Assembly (NCBI GenBank): GCA_024347235.1
Contig: AP025283.1
Location: 372,001-436,000 of the forward strand
Length of the DNA stretch: 64,000 bases
Source: Aliamphritea spongicola
GTDB lineage: Bacteria > Pseudomonadota > Gammaproteobacteria > Pseudomonadales > Balneatricaceae
Direction of reading: 5' to 3'
Shown: in pieces, positions 50,955-61,951 of the stretch
How positions within the stretch are numbered: the first letter of the stretch is position 1
Layout: every line of letters begins with the position of its first letter
The notes under the pieces: generated by a model
The model's database searches: none
The model's input: the letters and a program-made list of their open reading frames with translations, nothing else
Told to the model about the DNA's origin: nothing
Made by a program: the position numbers and the translations under genes

Positions 50955-51548
50955 TTACAGGTAAGCGGGTATGTTTTCGATCAGTTGCCGAACCGCTTTA
51001 CCCCGGTGGCTAAGGCTGTTTTTCAGCCGGAGCCAGTTGTGCTGAAGCTTTGTCCAGTTCCGGAATATAGAACAGGGGTCATAACCGAAGCCGTTATCAC
51101 CGGAGGGTTTGCGCAGGATTTCACCTTCCCAGCTACCCTGACAGATCAGCGGAGTCGGGTCCTTGGCGTGGCGCATATAGACCAGTACGCAGCGGAACCG
51201 TGCCGTGCGCGGTTCGTCCCGAACGGCCAGTTGCTGCAGCAGTTTCTGGTTGTTGTCGGCATCGGTAGCGCCGGGGCCGGCAAAACGGGCGGAGTAAATG
51301 CCCGGTGCGCCGAGCAGGGCATCCACTTCCAGGCCGGAATCGTCTGCCAGTGCCGGTAAACCGGTAATCTCGCAGGCGTGACGGGCTTTGATGATGGCGT
51401 TTTCCACAAAGCTCAGGCCGGTTTCTTCTGCATCTTCTACGTTAAATTCAGACTGGGGAACGACTTCAACGCCCAGTTCTCCCAGTACCTGATTAAACTC
51501 TCTGAGTTTTCCCTGATTACCGCTGGCAAGCACGATCTTCTGAGTCAT
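50955..51548 (-). CDS. rdgB: XTP/dITP diphosphatase RdgB (with masked double indel)
   Basis: Ham1/RdgB family, 197 residues: KIVLASGNQGKLREF, ADDSGLEVDALLGAPGIYSARFAGP, GEILRKPSGDNGFGYDP, NSLSHRGKAVRQL. It removes non-canonical purine nucleoside triphosphates. The frame is open throughout, but residues between FGYDP and NSLSHRG are out of family. A missing C near 51080 and two missing A near 51020 shift the frame out and back, hiding the expected LFYIPELDKASAQ segment. The protein shown by the raw frame is therefore probably wrong over about 18 residues. Confidence 0.9.
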   Translation of the reverse strand: MTQKIVLASGNQGKLREFNQVLGELGVEVVPQSEFNVEDAEETGLSFVENAIIKARHACEITGLPALADDSGLEVDALLGAPGIYSARFAGPGATDADNNQKLLQQLAVRDEPRTARFRCVLVYMRHAKDPTPLICQGSWEGEILRKPSGDNGFGYDPCSIFRNWTKLQHNWLRLKNSLSHRGKAVRQLIENIPAYL

Positions 51549-51570
51549 TTAGCTTTATTCCCTGCTGTGT

Positions 51571-52032
51571 TTAGTCGGCGTAGAAGCGCTGTTCAAATTT
51601 GATATTGGTGGCGGCACTGTTCGGGTCAGCCTGCACCTGCAGGTTAAAGCGTAATACCTGATCGTCTGTGAATGCGTATTCGGCAATGTAATACAGGGCG
51701 TTGGTTTCACGGATCTGACGGAAGTTCAGTGCCTGTTCCTGTGAGGTCAGGTTGGTGGCTTTACCGTTCACAACGGCAACGACCGGTTTGGTTGAGCCGT
51801 CGGCCTGTTTCTCCAGCACTGATACATTCAGCAGACCGCGGGTTTTACCACGCTTGATGCCATAGCTTTGCGCGACGTTTGGCTGCAAGAATGTGCTGTT
51901 AAAGGCGTTGTAGTGTACTTCGTATTTTCCCTGGGTAACTTTTTGCTCTGCCAGTGCCTGCTGGCCAAACATCGTGATACCAAGGGCCAGTACGGTGGCG
52001 GCCAGGGTTCTGAAGTAGTTGATGTGTTTCAT
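51571..52032 (-). CDS. DUF4426 domain protein, periplasmic
   Basis: Intact 153-residue protein with an N-terminal signal peptide cleaved after QQALA. It contains EVHYNAFNSTFLQPNVAQSYGIKRGKTRGLLNVSVL, the DUF4426 core. Function unknown. It is found in Pseudomonas between metW/yggT and rdgB, the same neighbourhood as here. Confidence 0.85.
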   Translation of the reverse strand: MKHINYFRTLAATVLALGITMFGQQALAEQKVTQGKYEVHYNAFNSTFLQPNVAQSYGIKRGKTRGLLNVSVLEKQADGSTKPVVAVVNGKATNLTSQEQALNFRQIRETNALYYIAEYAFTDDQVLRFNLQVQADPNSAATNIKFEQRFYAD

Positions 52033-52159
52033 GATGTAACCTTTATTCCCGCATTGGATTACCTGTGGTGTTCCTATGCTGTTCTGCTCCGCCGGGGATT
52101 CACTGAGTGTAACTTCAGTCAGAAGCGCCGGTCCGGTGTTTTATTCCATTATAGAGGAC

Positions 52160-52185
52160 GCCGCCGCAGTTGGGGCTGCGGCGGC
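52160..52185 (-). terminator. GC-rich hairpin between yggT and DUF4426
   Basis: Perfect 10-bp stem GCCGCCGCAG/CTGCGGCGGC with a 6-nt loop, 15 bp after the yggT stop. No T-run on the minus strand, so a weak terminator or mRNA-processing hairpin. Confidence 0.5.
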
Positions 52186-52199
52186 TGATGGCTGCGTGC

Positions 52200-52756
52200 T
52201 TAAAGTGCCATAGCTGTCAGGGTTTTCAGCTGGGAATTCAGTATCTGAATGATAATGAAAATCAGGATTGGCGAGAGGTCCAGTCCGCCCAGTGAAGGGA
52301 CAACTTTACGGGCCAGATTGAAGACAGGTTCGGTCAGCTGGGTGATCAGCTGCGGGCCCGGATGATAGCTGCCCGGTGCCACCCAGCTGATGATCACTGA
52401 GCCAAGTACGGCCCAGAAGTAAATGTCCAGTATTGTGCTCAGTACTGACACGCCTGAAATTACAGCGATAGCCGGTAAGTTTGCACCTACCCGTGGCCTT
52501 TGAGTGTCAGGATAAGCAGCCAGCCGGCAGCGTTGACGACAAATGCCAGTATCAGCGGAGTAATATCTACACTGGCAACTCTTGGTACAGTTTTCTGTAA
52601 CGGCGCCAGTGGCACGGCGGTGAGTTTAACGACGGCCTGGGAGATCGGATTGTAGTAGTCGGCTTTGGCTACCTGCAGCAAAAACCGCAATACGATAATG
52701 AAGACGTAGAGCTGTACGATCAACTGGATGATGGAGCTGGTCGGATCCTGTCCCAT
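52200..52756 (-). CDS. YggT-family inner-membrane protein
   Basis: About 186 residues with two YGGT repeats, each two hydrophobic helices. First half IIQLIVQLYVFIIVLRFLLQ and NPISQAVVKLT; second half SVLSTILDIYFWAVLGSVIISWVAP and QLITQLTEPVFNLARKVVPS. One frameshift near 52490 (G3 to G4, restoring GHGVGANLPAIAVISG) falls between the halves. The family is linked to osmotic tolerance and cell division; function is not firmly known. It is downstream of proC. Confidence 0.85.
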
Positions 52757-52838
52757 ATGAATTCAATTCCTGTTAAATCTGTTTGTATGAATACGAGTAT
52801 AGAGCCTTTATAGCTGTCTATGAACAGAATAGGCTTGT

Positions 52839-53663
52839 CTATTTAGCTAATTCTTCCGCCATTTCTTCGGCTCGGTCGTAGCAGGCCTGCATGGCGGTGC
52901 TGAACATATCTTCCAGCCCTTGCCGTTCAAAACTCATGATCGCCTGCTCGGTGGTACCTTTCGGAGAGGTTACCCGGCGGCGCAGTTCGGCTGCGTCCAC
53001 ATCGCTCTGGCTGGCCATTTTGGCCGCCCCCAGTGCTGTCTGAAGGGTCAGTTCACGGGCGACTTCAGGGCTAAGGCCGAGTTTTTCGCCGGCGGCAGCC
53101 ATAGCTTCCATAACGTAGAAGTAATAGGCAGGGCCACTGCCAGAGACTGCTGTAACGGCACTGAGTTCAGTTTCCTGCTGTACCCACAACGCGAGGCCGA
53201 TGGTTTTCAGGATAGCTTCGGTCTGTTGCTTCTGTTCGGCGGTTACTTTGTCGTTGGCGAACAGGCCGCTGGCGCCGGTCTGTACCAGAGATGGAGTATT
53301 GGGCATGCAGCGTACGATGGCGGTATTGCCGCCCAGCCAAGTGTCCATGCTGTCGCAGCGGATGCCTGCAGCCACAGAAACGATCAGCGGTTGGCTGGCC
53401 TGAACGGTATCCGCAAGGGATTGCGCCACGCCTTTGAGAATCTGCGGTTTGACTGCCAGTACCACAATGTCGGCAGCGGCACATGCTGCCTGATTATCCG
53501 TGGTGGTTTGCAGGCCCTGTTCGCTGAGATCCGCAAGGCTTTCGGTACGGGTTGCGGTGGCCCAGATGCTGGCCGCCGGATAACCGCTGTTGAGCAGTCC
53601 GCCAATGATTGCCCGGGCCATGTTGCCCGCGCCGATGAAGGCCAGTGTGGGTTGCGTGCTCAT
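52839..53663 (-). CDS. proC: Pyrroline-5-carboxylate reductase
   Basis: Intact 274-residue protein catalysing the last step of proline synthesis. NADPH-binding FIGAGNMARAI at residue 9, VVLAVKPQ, IVRCMPNTPSLV, then AVTAVSGSGPAYYFYVMEAMA and the C-terminal RRRVTSPKGTTEQAI signature. Operon with yggS upstream (50 bp) and yggT downstream, as conserved in gammaproteobacteria. Confidence 0.96.
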   Translation of the reverse strand: MSTQPTLAFIGAGNMARAIIGGLLNSGYPAASIWATATRTESLADLSEQGLQTTTDNQAACAAADIVVLAVKPQILKGVAQSLADTVQASQPLIVSVAAGIRCDSMDTWLGGNTAIVRCMPNTPSLVQTGASGLFANDKVTAEQKQQTEAILKTIGLALWVQQETELSAVTAVSGSGPAYYFYVMEAMAAAGEKLGLSPEVARELTLQTALGAAKMASQSDVDAAELRRRVTSPKGTTEQAIMSFERQGLEDMFSTAMQACYDRAEEMAEELAK

Positions 53664-53712
53664 AAGTGTGTCCTTGTTATCAGGCTGCGATGATGCAGCT
53701 TATTGTAATCGG

Positions 53713-54419
53713 TTATTCAGGCTTTTGGCTGTAGTCGCGGGCACCGAAAATCGCGGTGCCAATCCGTACCATGGTGGAGCCTTCGCTGATGGCTGCTGCC
53801 ATATCGCCGGTCATACCCATCGACAGGGTGTCCAGTTGGGCTTTCGGGTTGGCCGTACGGATATCGGCAAGTAACTGAGCCATTTGCTGAAAAGGTAAGC
53901 GCTGAGCTTGCGGGTCTTCGCAAGGGCTGGGAATAGCCATCAGACCGCGCAGGCAAATGTTTGGCAGTTGAAGAATCTGGCCAGCCAGAGTGACTACATC
54001 TTCCGGCAGAATGCCTGACTTACTTTCTTCGCCGCTGATATTGACCTGCAGGCAGATGTTCAGGGGCGGCAGATTTTCCGGCCGCTGGCTACTGAGCCGC
54101 TGGGCGATTTTCAGGCGGTCAACGCTGTGTACCCAGGCAAAGTTTTCACTGATCGGACGGGTCTTATTGGACTGAATCGGACCGATGAAATGCCAGCAGA
54201 TATCCAGATCCTGAAGCTGTTCAATTTTTCCAGGCTTTCCTGTAAATAGTTTTCGCCAAAATCCCGTTGTCCTGCTTCGTAAGCCTGGCGCAGATCTTCA
54301 GCCGGGCGGGTTTTACTGACAGCAAGCAGGCATATTTCGGAGGGATCGCGGTGGGCGTTTTCAGCGCTTTGCTGAATCTGCTGCCGCACCGTATTCAGGT
54401 TTTCTGTGATGTTTGTCAT
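53713..54419 (-). CDS. PLP-homeostasis protein of the YggS/PROSC family
   Basis: About 235 residues. Schiff-base Lys in [17 protein letters not shown], then [43 protein letters not shown], and [27 protein letters not shown]. It binds pyridoxal phosphate and keeps its pool in balance. One frameshift near 54228 (A5 to A6). Start at 54419; divergent from pilT. Confidence 0.9.
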
Positions 54420-54488
54420 ACAGGCGTTTAAGGAAAATTGGCTTGAAAGTTTATATTCTGCTACATATAGAGGCGCGATTGAATAGCT

Positions 54489-54507
54489 ACACTTATATTA
54501 CAAGTGT
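54489..54507. promoter_or_regulatory. Inverted repeat between yggS and pilT
   Basis: ACACTT-ATATTAC-AAGTGT, 6-bp arms, about 29 bp upstream of the pilT start. Possible operator or part of the promoter. Confidence 0.3.
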
Positions 54508-54535
54508 TTACACCCTGTTGATGTACTGAGGCATT

Positions 54536-55568
54536 ATGGATATTACCGAGTTACTTTCATTCACGGTTCAGCAAGGCGCGTCTGACTTACATATTTCTGC
54601 CGGTATGCCTCCGGTGATTCGGGTCGATGGTGAAGTCCGCCGGATTAAGCTGCCTTCTCTGGATCATAAGCAGGTTCACACGCTGATTTATGACATCATG
54701 AATGATAAGCAGCGTAAGGACTATGAAGAGCTCTTTGAAACGGATTTCTCTTTGAAGTACCTAAGCTGGCACGTTTCCGTGTCAACGCATTCAACCAGAA
54801 CCGCGGTGCGGCGGCAGTATTCCGGACCATTCCGAGTAAAGTTCTGACGATGGAAGATCTGGGGATGGGTAAAGTCTTCCAGGATCTGGCAGAAAAGCCC
54901 CGGGGCTGGTGCTGGTAACGGGGCCTACAGGTTCCGGTAAAAGTACCACGCTGGCGGCAATGGTGGATTACATCAATGAGACCCGTCAGGATCATATTCT
55001 GACCATTGAGGATCCGATCGAATTCGTTCACGAGAGTAAAAAGAGTCTGATTAACCAGCGTGAAGTGCACCGGGATACCCTGGGCTTTGATGAAGCGCTG
55101 CGCTCTGCGTTACGTGAAGACCCTGATGTTATCCTCGTGGGTGAGATGCGGGACCTTGAAACCATTCGTCTGGCACTGACGGCGGCAGAAACCGGTCACC
55201 TGGTATTCGGTACCCTTCACACCACCTCAGCTGCCAAAACCATTGACCGTGTTGTGGATGTTTTCCCTGCAGCAGAGAAGGCCATGGTGCGCTCGATGCT
55301 GTCAGAGTCGTTGCAGGGGGTTATTTCCCAGACGCTGCTGAAAAAGCCACAGGGCGGGCGGGTAGCAGCCCATGAGATTATGGTAGGTACACCGGCGATC
55401 CGTAACCTGATCCGCGAAGACAAAATCGCACAAATGTATTCTGCAATACAAACCGGTGCTGCATTTGGTATGGTTACCTTAGATCAGTCACTGACGGATC
55501 TGGTGAATAAGGGACTGATCAGCCGCGAAGCGGCGCGCGAAAAAGCCCTTAACCCAATGAACTTTTAA
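54536..55568 (+). CDS. pilT: Twitching motility ATPase PilT
   Basis: About 344 residues. N-terminal PAS-like domain [23 protein letters not shown], Walker [10 protein letters not shown], Asp box [12 protein letters not shown], Walker [15 protein letters not shown], His box [10 protein letters not shown], and the PilT-specific AIRNLIRE. It powers type IV pilus retraction. Frameshifts near 54753 and 54899; the second is G4 to G5. Usual partner pilU follows 130 bp downstream. Confidence 0.95.
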
Positions 55569-55697
55569 TGATGTGTTGGTCACAGTCTGTATGTAGTTGA
55601 CGGCTAACTGACTTTTTCTGCACGGGCGCGCAGGTTGTAAGCGCTGACAGGCACTGATGGCTGCCGTGTATTTTGCGACTTTTGGTTGGAGAACCAG

Positions 55698-56860
55698 GTG
55701 GATATTACTCAGCTCTTAAAGATTATGAATGATCGCGGTGCCTCAGACCTGTTTGTGACCGCAGGTGCCAGGCCCAGTATCAAGGTAGATGGCACGCTGA
55801 AGCCGTTAACTAAAGAAGCTTTAAAGCCTGATCAGGCTCGTAAACTGACCTGCAGTACGATGAATGATCAGCAGTTGGTTGAGTTTGAAAGTACCCGCGA
55901 GTGTAACTTTGCAATCAGTGCCCAGGGTCTTGGCCGTTACCGGGTAAGTGCGTTTTATCAGCGTAACTCGCCGGGCATGGTTTTACGGCGTATCAATACC
56001 CGTATACCGACGATGGAAGAGCTTCACTTGCCGGCAGTACTTAAAGATCTGGCGATGGCTAAACGGGGGCTTATTCTGTTTGTCGGTGGTACCAGTACCG
56101 GTAAGTCCACCTCGCTGGCGTCGATGATTGATTACCGTAACAGCAACAGCGGCGGCCATATCATCACCATTGAAGACCCGATTGAATATATCCATGACCA
56201 CAAACAAAGTCTGATCACTCAGCGTGAGGTTGGGCTGGATACTGATTCCTTTGAAGTAGCACTTAAGAATACCCTGCGTCAGGCTCCGGATGTGATCCTG
56301 ATGGGGAAATCCGTAGCTCTGACACCATGGGCTACGGCCTGTCGTTCGCTGAAACCGGTCACCTGTGTATGGCGACCATGCACGCCAATAATGCTAACCA
56401 GGCGCTGGACCGGATCATCAGTTTCTTCCCGCCGGAGAGTCATGCGCAGGTCTGGATGGATTTGTCTTTGAACCTCAAGGCGATTGTTGCGCAGCAGTTA
56501 CTGCCGACCCGTGACGGTAAGGGCCGCCGCGCGGTAATTGAAGTCATGATTAATACGCCGCTGATTCAGGATCTGATCCGTAAAGGCGAAGTGCATGAGC
56601 TGAAAGAGGTTATCAAGAAATCTTCTAACCTGGGTATGCAGACCTTTGATCAGGCGCTGTACGACACCTACAAAGAAGGCATTATTAACTATGATGTGGC
56701 GCTGGCACATGCGGACTCGGCTAACGATCTTCGCCTGATGATCAAACTGAATGCCACTGAGTCTGAAATTGTGCCGGAAGACGATACGATGAACTTCTCT
56801 CTGCAGGATGAAGACGATTACATCGCTAATCAGGGCAGCATCGAAATCAATAAAATGTAG
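55698..56860 (+). CDS. pilU: Accessory retraction ATPase PilU
   Basis: About 387 residues. VDITQLLKIMNDRGASDLFVTAG, Walker A variant GGTSTGKST, ITIEDPIEYIHDH, then after a frameshift near 56308 (G4 to G5) VILMGEIRSSDTMGY, GHLCMATMHANNANQA. The acidic C-terminal extension (DDTMNFSLQDEDDY) is typical of PilU. The GTG at 55698 is chosen over a TTG at 55686 because GGAG lies just before it. It ends at a terminator. Confidence 0.94.
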
Positions 56861-56873
56861 CCTTCAGTAAGCG

Positions 56874-56900
56874 AAAAACCGGCAGTTAAGCCGGTTTTTT
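56874..56900. terminator. Rho-independent terminator after pilU
   Basis: AAAACCGGC/GCCGGTTTT with a 6-nt loop, flanked by A-run and T-run, so active in both directions between pilU and the convergent TetR gene. Confidence 0.88.
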
Positions 56901-56917
56901 GCCTTTATCTGGTCAGT

Positions 56918-57531
56918 TCAGTGAACAAAACATCCCCGGATATAGCTGTTACAGGCCTGAATGGCATCATCGGGGCTGAGTGCATGTTTGTTGAGGGCTA
57001 TGTTGCTCCATAAACCGTCGAGCAGTGCCAGCAGCCCCAGTGTTGCCTGTTCAGCCGGAAGGTGCAAGGGGTTGTTTTGGCAGCTTCGCTGAAAAGGTGC
57101 AGATAAAACGCCATCATTTGCTGGCTGTTTTCCTGAATAATTTCCCGGTATCGCAGGGTGTAACGGCTGGCACTGGTAAACGCCTGCCAGGCAGCCAGTA
57201 CGTTTCGGTCAAAGCCCGGCGGCTGAAAGCTGGCGGCGGCACACCGGTGGATCAGTGTCAGCGGGTCACTGCCGGTATCTGCGCCGATCTCCCGCTTAAT
57301 GTCTAACGCATCGGCAAACATTTTGCTCAGGCAGGCGGCCAGCAAATCTTCTTTGCTGCTGAAATAATGGGCGCTCATACCTCTGGAAGCGCCGGCTTCA
57401 GCACAGATTTTTGCGATAGTTGCGCCCTCAATACCCTGTTCAGCAACAGTTCTTACGCTTGCTTCCAATAAACTTTTACGTCGGTATTCTCGGTTTTCTG
57501 CCTGGGTAAGCGGTCGGGAAATTGCTTGCAT
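56918..57531 (-). CDS. TetR/BetI-type regulator
   Basis: About 204 residues. HTH: RRKSLLEASVRTVAEQGIEGATIAKICAEAGASRGMSAHYFSSKEDLLAACL, close to BetI in wording; C-terminal part typical of BetI (LAAWQAFTSASRY). One frameshift near 57066 (C4 to C5); the restored C-terminus is LSPDDAIQACNSYIRGCFVH. Divergent from the desaturase gene with an operator-like region between, so it probably represses that operon. Confidence 0.85.
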
Positions 57532-57611
57532 ATCAGTTGTCTGCGTCAGTTCTTCAGTGTCGTATGGTTCACATTATACCTTGCCTGGCATAAAAATGCT
57601 GATCGTAATAA

Positions 57612-57648
57612 TTATGTTGATTGACATAACTTTGTTGGTTGTCATAAA
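57612..57648 (+). promoter_or_regulatory. Promoter with overlapping operator repeats for the desaturase operon
   Basis: -35 TTGACA at 57621-57626, 16-bp spacer, -10 CATAAA at 57643-57648. Over it lie TTATGT-TGATTG-ACATAA (6-bp arms, 57612-57629) and a second direct copy GTTGGTTGTCATAA (57634-57647), 12 of 14 identical to GTTGATTGACATAA. Overlap of promoter and repeats fits repression by the divergent TetR protein. Confidence 0.5.
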
Positions 57649-57698
57649 TTTGAACTGCAACGTGATCCCGTAACAACAATAAAAACGAGGATGTATCT

Positions 57699-58677
57699 AT
57701 GAGCACAGGGCAGGACTGGTTCAAACCTGAAATAGATAAGAAAACCCTGAAACAGCTGATGCGCCGGGATAATAAACCGGCTTTGCTGCAATTCGGGCTG
57801 TTCTTTGGCTTGCTGGCTGGGCTGGCGCTTACGGTAGTCGTCAGTTGGGATACCGGCTGGTGGTGGTTATTTTATCTTTTGTACTGTGTCGTGTTTGCCT
57901 TTGCGACTTCAGCGGTGCATGAACTGTGTCACGGTTCGCCTTTCCGCACCCGCTGGCTGAATGAAGTGAGTCTGTTTATTACTGGCTGGATGATGCAGAT
58001 GGAGCCGGTTGCGGCCCGCTGGGGGCATGCCGGGCATCATACCTATACCCATTTTAATAAAGGTGATACTGAGCTGGCACTGGCGAATCCTCTCAGCTGG
58101 AAGGAGTTTTTGTCCAGTTGAGTGGTGTGGGGGCTATGCACCGTTACTATGCTGAAATACTGATGCTTTGCTGTGGCAAGCAGGTGGCGCGGATTCGCGG
58201 CATTATTCCCCGGCAGGAGATGCCACAGGCGCAGCGTAATGCCTGTCTGATGGTGCTGGGGTATGTGCTGGTTATCGGCTGGTCAGCTCTGTCGGCCAAC
58301 TGGTTACCGTTTCTGTTGCTGATGCTGCCCCGGGTTGTCGGTGGGCCTGTGGTGGGGCTGTTCAGGGTCACCCAGCATGCCGGGCTGGCAATGGATATTC
58401 AGGATCATCGTATGACAACCCGTACCTTTACACCAACCCCTTATTCGAATTTCTGTACTTTAATATGAATTACCATGTGGAACATCATATGTTCCCGCTG
58501 GTGCCTTTCTATAATTTAAAGAAGTTACACCGGGTGGTGAAAGATCAGTTGCCAGAACCCCTGGATGGTATGGGTGCAGTGATGGCTGAAATTATTCATG
58601 CCATCCGCATGCAGCGCAGCCAGCAGGGATACTTTGTTAATAAGCTGGCCGCAGAGCCGGTACAGTCCGCAGTATAA
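57699..58677 (+). CDS. Membrane fatty-acid-desaturase-type oxygenase (MocD-like)
   Basis: About 325 residues with three His boxes: HELCHG, HHTYTH and, after the second frameshift, HVEHH, the di-iron ligands of membrane desaturase/hydroxylases. About four TM helices (LLQFGLFFGLLAGLAL, WWWLFYLLYCVVFAFA, ACLMVLGYVLVIGWSA). Frameshifts near 58115 and 58430. It is followed 21 bp later by a Rieske ferredoxin, the arrangement of MocD/MocE of rhizopine catabolism. Substrate unknown; simple lipid desaturation is also possible. Confidence 0.85.
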
Positions 58678-58698
58678 ATATCAGACCGGAGCCAGAAT

Positions 58699-59010
58699 AT
58701 GAATTTTATCGATGTATGTGATATTGAAGATATTGATGAAGAAGATGTAATGCGGTTTGATCACGGTGATGAGACCTTTGCCATTTACCGCACTGAAGAG
58801 GGCTACTTTGCCACAGCGGGGCTGTGTACCCATGAAGAGGTTCATCTTGAGGATGGTCTGGTCATTGATGATGTCATCGAATGTCCGCTTCATCAGGGAC
58901 GCTTTAATGTCCGTACCGGGGAAGCGCTCAGTGCACCGGCCTGTGTGAATTTGAAGACGTATCCTGTGAAGGTGGAAGGCAGGCGGGTAATGATGGACCT
59001 GGACGGCTGA
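58699..59010 (+). CDS. Rieske [2Fe-2S] ferredoxin (MocE-like)
   Basis: Intact 103-residue protein. Cluster ligands CTHEEVHL and CPLHQGRF give the Rieske pattern C-x-H and C-x-x-H. It probably delivers electrons to the upstream di-iron membrane enzyme. Same operon; no ferredoxin reductase gene is nearby. Confidence 0.93.
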   Translation: MNFIDVCDIEDIDEEDVMRFDHGDETFAIYRTEEGYFATAGLCTHEEVHLEDGLVIDDVIECPLHQGRFNVRTGEALSAPACVNLKTYPVKVEGRRVMMDLDG

Positions 59011-59102
59011 TAGCTTCAGGTGCTCTCAGCATGTACGGGAGCGTTGTGCTTTTAAGTTAGCAGGTGCATAGTGCTGCCATTCTTTGAGGGCTGATATACG
59101 GA

Positions 59103-59663
59103 GTGGCTGTGCAGCATATTATTCTGTCGGATATTTTCGGTTATACCGCTGCGCTGCAGGCACTGGCGGACCAGCTGCCCGGTGACTGGCGGATTCTGGA
59201 TCCTTACGACGGCGCTGAAATGAGCTTTCAGGATGAGTCCCGGGCGTATGCGCACTTTCAGAATGTTTCCGGTATTAATGTTTATGCGGCCCGGTTAACG
59301 GATTGCCTGGTAAAGGCTGAAGCGCCGGTGAAGGTTATTGGCTTCAGTGTCGGCGGAGCAGCACTCTGGCAGGTACTGGGAAGCAGTGTTGCGGATAAGG
59401 TTGGGCAAGCCGTAGGGTTTTATGGCAATCAGATCCGCCATGCTTTGGATTCAGAACCCCGAGGACCTGTGAGTCTTGTAATTCCTGAGTCGGAAGTGCA
59501 TTTTTCAGTGGTGGACTTTGCAGAGGCGTTAAGTGTCTATCCACAGGTTAGTGTGCACCGTGCGGCTTACCTGCATGGCTTTATGAACCCTGAGTCGGTG
59601 AATTATTCGGCGGTGGGCTATGCGCAATACACCGCCTGGCTGCAGCAAGTCCTTGGTGATTGA
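59103..59663 (+). CDS. Alpha/beta hydrolase (dienelactone-hydrolase-like)
   Basis: Intact, about 186 residues. Nucleophile elbow GFSVGGAALW (Ser in G-x-S-x-G), catalytic Asp region and His in YLHGFMN. Short for the superfamily. Third gene in the direction of the desaturase/Rieske pair, 92 bp on, so perhaps co-transcribed. It ends at a terminator. Substrate unknown. Start codon is GTG-type near 59103; no strong ribosome-binding site. Confidence 0.75.
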   Translation: MAVQHIILSDIFGYTAALQALADQLPGDWRILDPYDGAEMSFQDESRAYAHFQNVSGINVYAARLTDCLVKAEAPVKVIGFSVGGAALWQVLGSSVADKVGQAVGFYGNQIRHALDSEPRGPVSLVIPESEVHFSVVDFAEALSVYPQVSVHRAAYLHGFMNPESVNYSAVGYAQYTAWLQQVLGD

Positions 59664-59676
59664 TGAATTAAAGGCG

Positions 59677-59701
59677 AAAAACCTGCCAGTGGCAGGTTTT
59701 T
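59677..59701 (+). terminator. Rho-independent terminator
   Basis: AAAACCTGCC/GGCAGGTTTTT with a short AGT loop, 14 bp after the hydrolase stop; flanked by A-run on the other side, so it also serves the convergent ferredoxin gene. Confidence 0.9.
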
Positions 59702-59727
59702 GTGCTCATAAGTGGTCAGTGTGTGAA

Positions 59728-59997
<270 letters not shown>

Positions 59998-60003
59998 TTA
60001 GTA

Positions 60004-60516
<513 letters not shown>

Positions 60517-60662
60517 TTAGCAAATCCGCAAGTGCGCGATATTAGCTGAATTAAAGGGAGTTCACAAATACAATAATGGAATGGAAAATTGTTTATTGGT
60601 TATAAGCAGTGTTTTTTAATTCCAATGCGAAATAACCACGCTTGCTTTACGGGATTCCCTAA

Positions 60663-61951
60663 ATGAAAGTATTTCAATATCTTAGCCTGAGCTGTCGCGC
60701 CGGTTCTCTGAAGGTGTTGATGGTGTTGCTCGGCACGTTGCTGATCAGTGGCTGTCAGGTGCTGCAGAGTATTGATAAAGGTTTGTATGACGTCGCTGAA
60801 GCGGTGACTGAAACAGATCGGGTTACCGGACAGCGGTCACTCAGTACTGCGAACCGGAATCAGCAGATTGCTCAGGGAAACCAGTATGTTGAAAAATGCT
60901 CCAGAATGAGCGGCAAAGGGCCGAAAGGTAGATGCGGCACTGGATGCCCGGCAGTATCAGCGTCTGGTGCGTATTTTCGACCGCATTCATCCCATTTCTC
61001 ATTTACGTCAGGAGCGCTGGAAACCGGTACTGATTGATCGGGATTCCTTTAACGCCTTTACCACCGGCGGTACCTATATCGTGGTGCATCTTGGGCTGAT
61101 GAAGCAGCTAAACGATGCAGAAGTGGCTGCAGTAGTTGGCCATGAGATTGCGCATACCGTGGCGAATCATGTAGCTGAACGGCAGACACACCAGCAGTTA
61201 AGTGTTCTGACATCGTCCAGTGCCGTGCGCCGCCAGGGCTATCAGGCTGCCTTTACCCATGAGCGGGAACGGGAAGCTGACCGCATCGGCATTCTTTATT
61301 CAGCGCTGGCAGGTTACGACCCTTATGCGGCCAGCCATATCTGGCAGCGTCAGTATCTGCAGCAGGGGAATGCCCGCAGCCTGTTTGCCCATGATCACCC
61401 GGTAAATGCCGAACGGGCTGCAGAAGCGAAGGCCGTTGCTGATAAAGTGAAGCAGTATTACCGGCCCGGTCAGGTGAATCCCCGTGCACATGCTTTGCTG
61501 GATAACAATGTGTTGTGGCAGAAACGCAGTAACCGGCACGGGGATAGTGCAGGAGAGGGTGGGGGCCTTGCCGCCATTCTGTCGACAGCTGTGGGGTGAT
61601 GTCTGAGCACCAGCAGGCCAAGCAGGAAGAATACCGTCAGGCGCAGCAGGCGCAGTTTGTACGTTCTGTGCAGCAACAGATGCGACTGGAAGAGCAACGC
61701 CGTCTTAATGATCGCAGTTGGCAAACCCGCTGGCATTACACCGGCAGGGTGAGTTTGCATAAAGTCGTCGTGGGGATTATTGCCCGGGACAGCAAAGGCA
61801 AAACCTATCGCTTTGTCGGGCATCACAAGGGCGTGTTACGTCCCGGCCAGCGGTTTAACGTCAGTTTTATGCTGAATAAGGGGCTGACCCTGAATCAGCT
61901 GGAAAAATGCAGACCCAGTATTATCTGGATGATGCATTGCCGGTGCGTTAA
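60663..61951 (+). CDS. M48-family lipoprotein metallopeptidase
   Basis: About 430 residues after repair of frameshifts near 60912, 61594 (G4 to G5) and 61906 (A5 to A6). The N-terminal lipobox LLISGCQ predicts a lipoprotein. The zinc site is HEIAH in VVGHEIAHTVANHVAERQ with the third ligand Glu in EREREADRIG. A C-terminal domain of about 110 residues (QWQTRWHYTGRV-type, FNVSFMLNKGLTLNQLEK) follows. Related to LoiP/BepA-like periplasmic proteases that act in outer-membrane quality control. Its stop overlaps the convergent rsmD stop. Confidence 0.82.
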
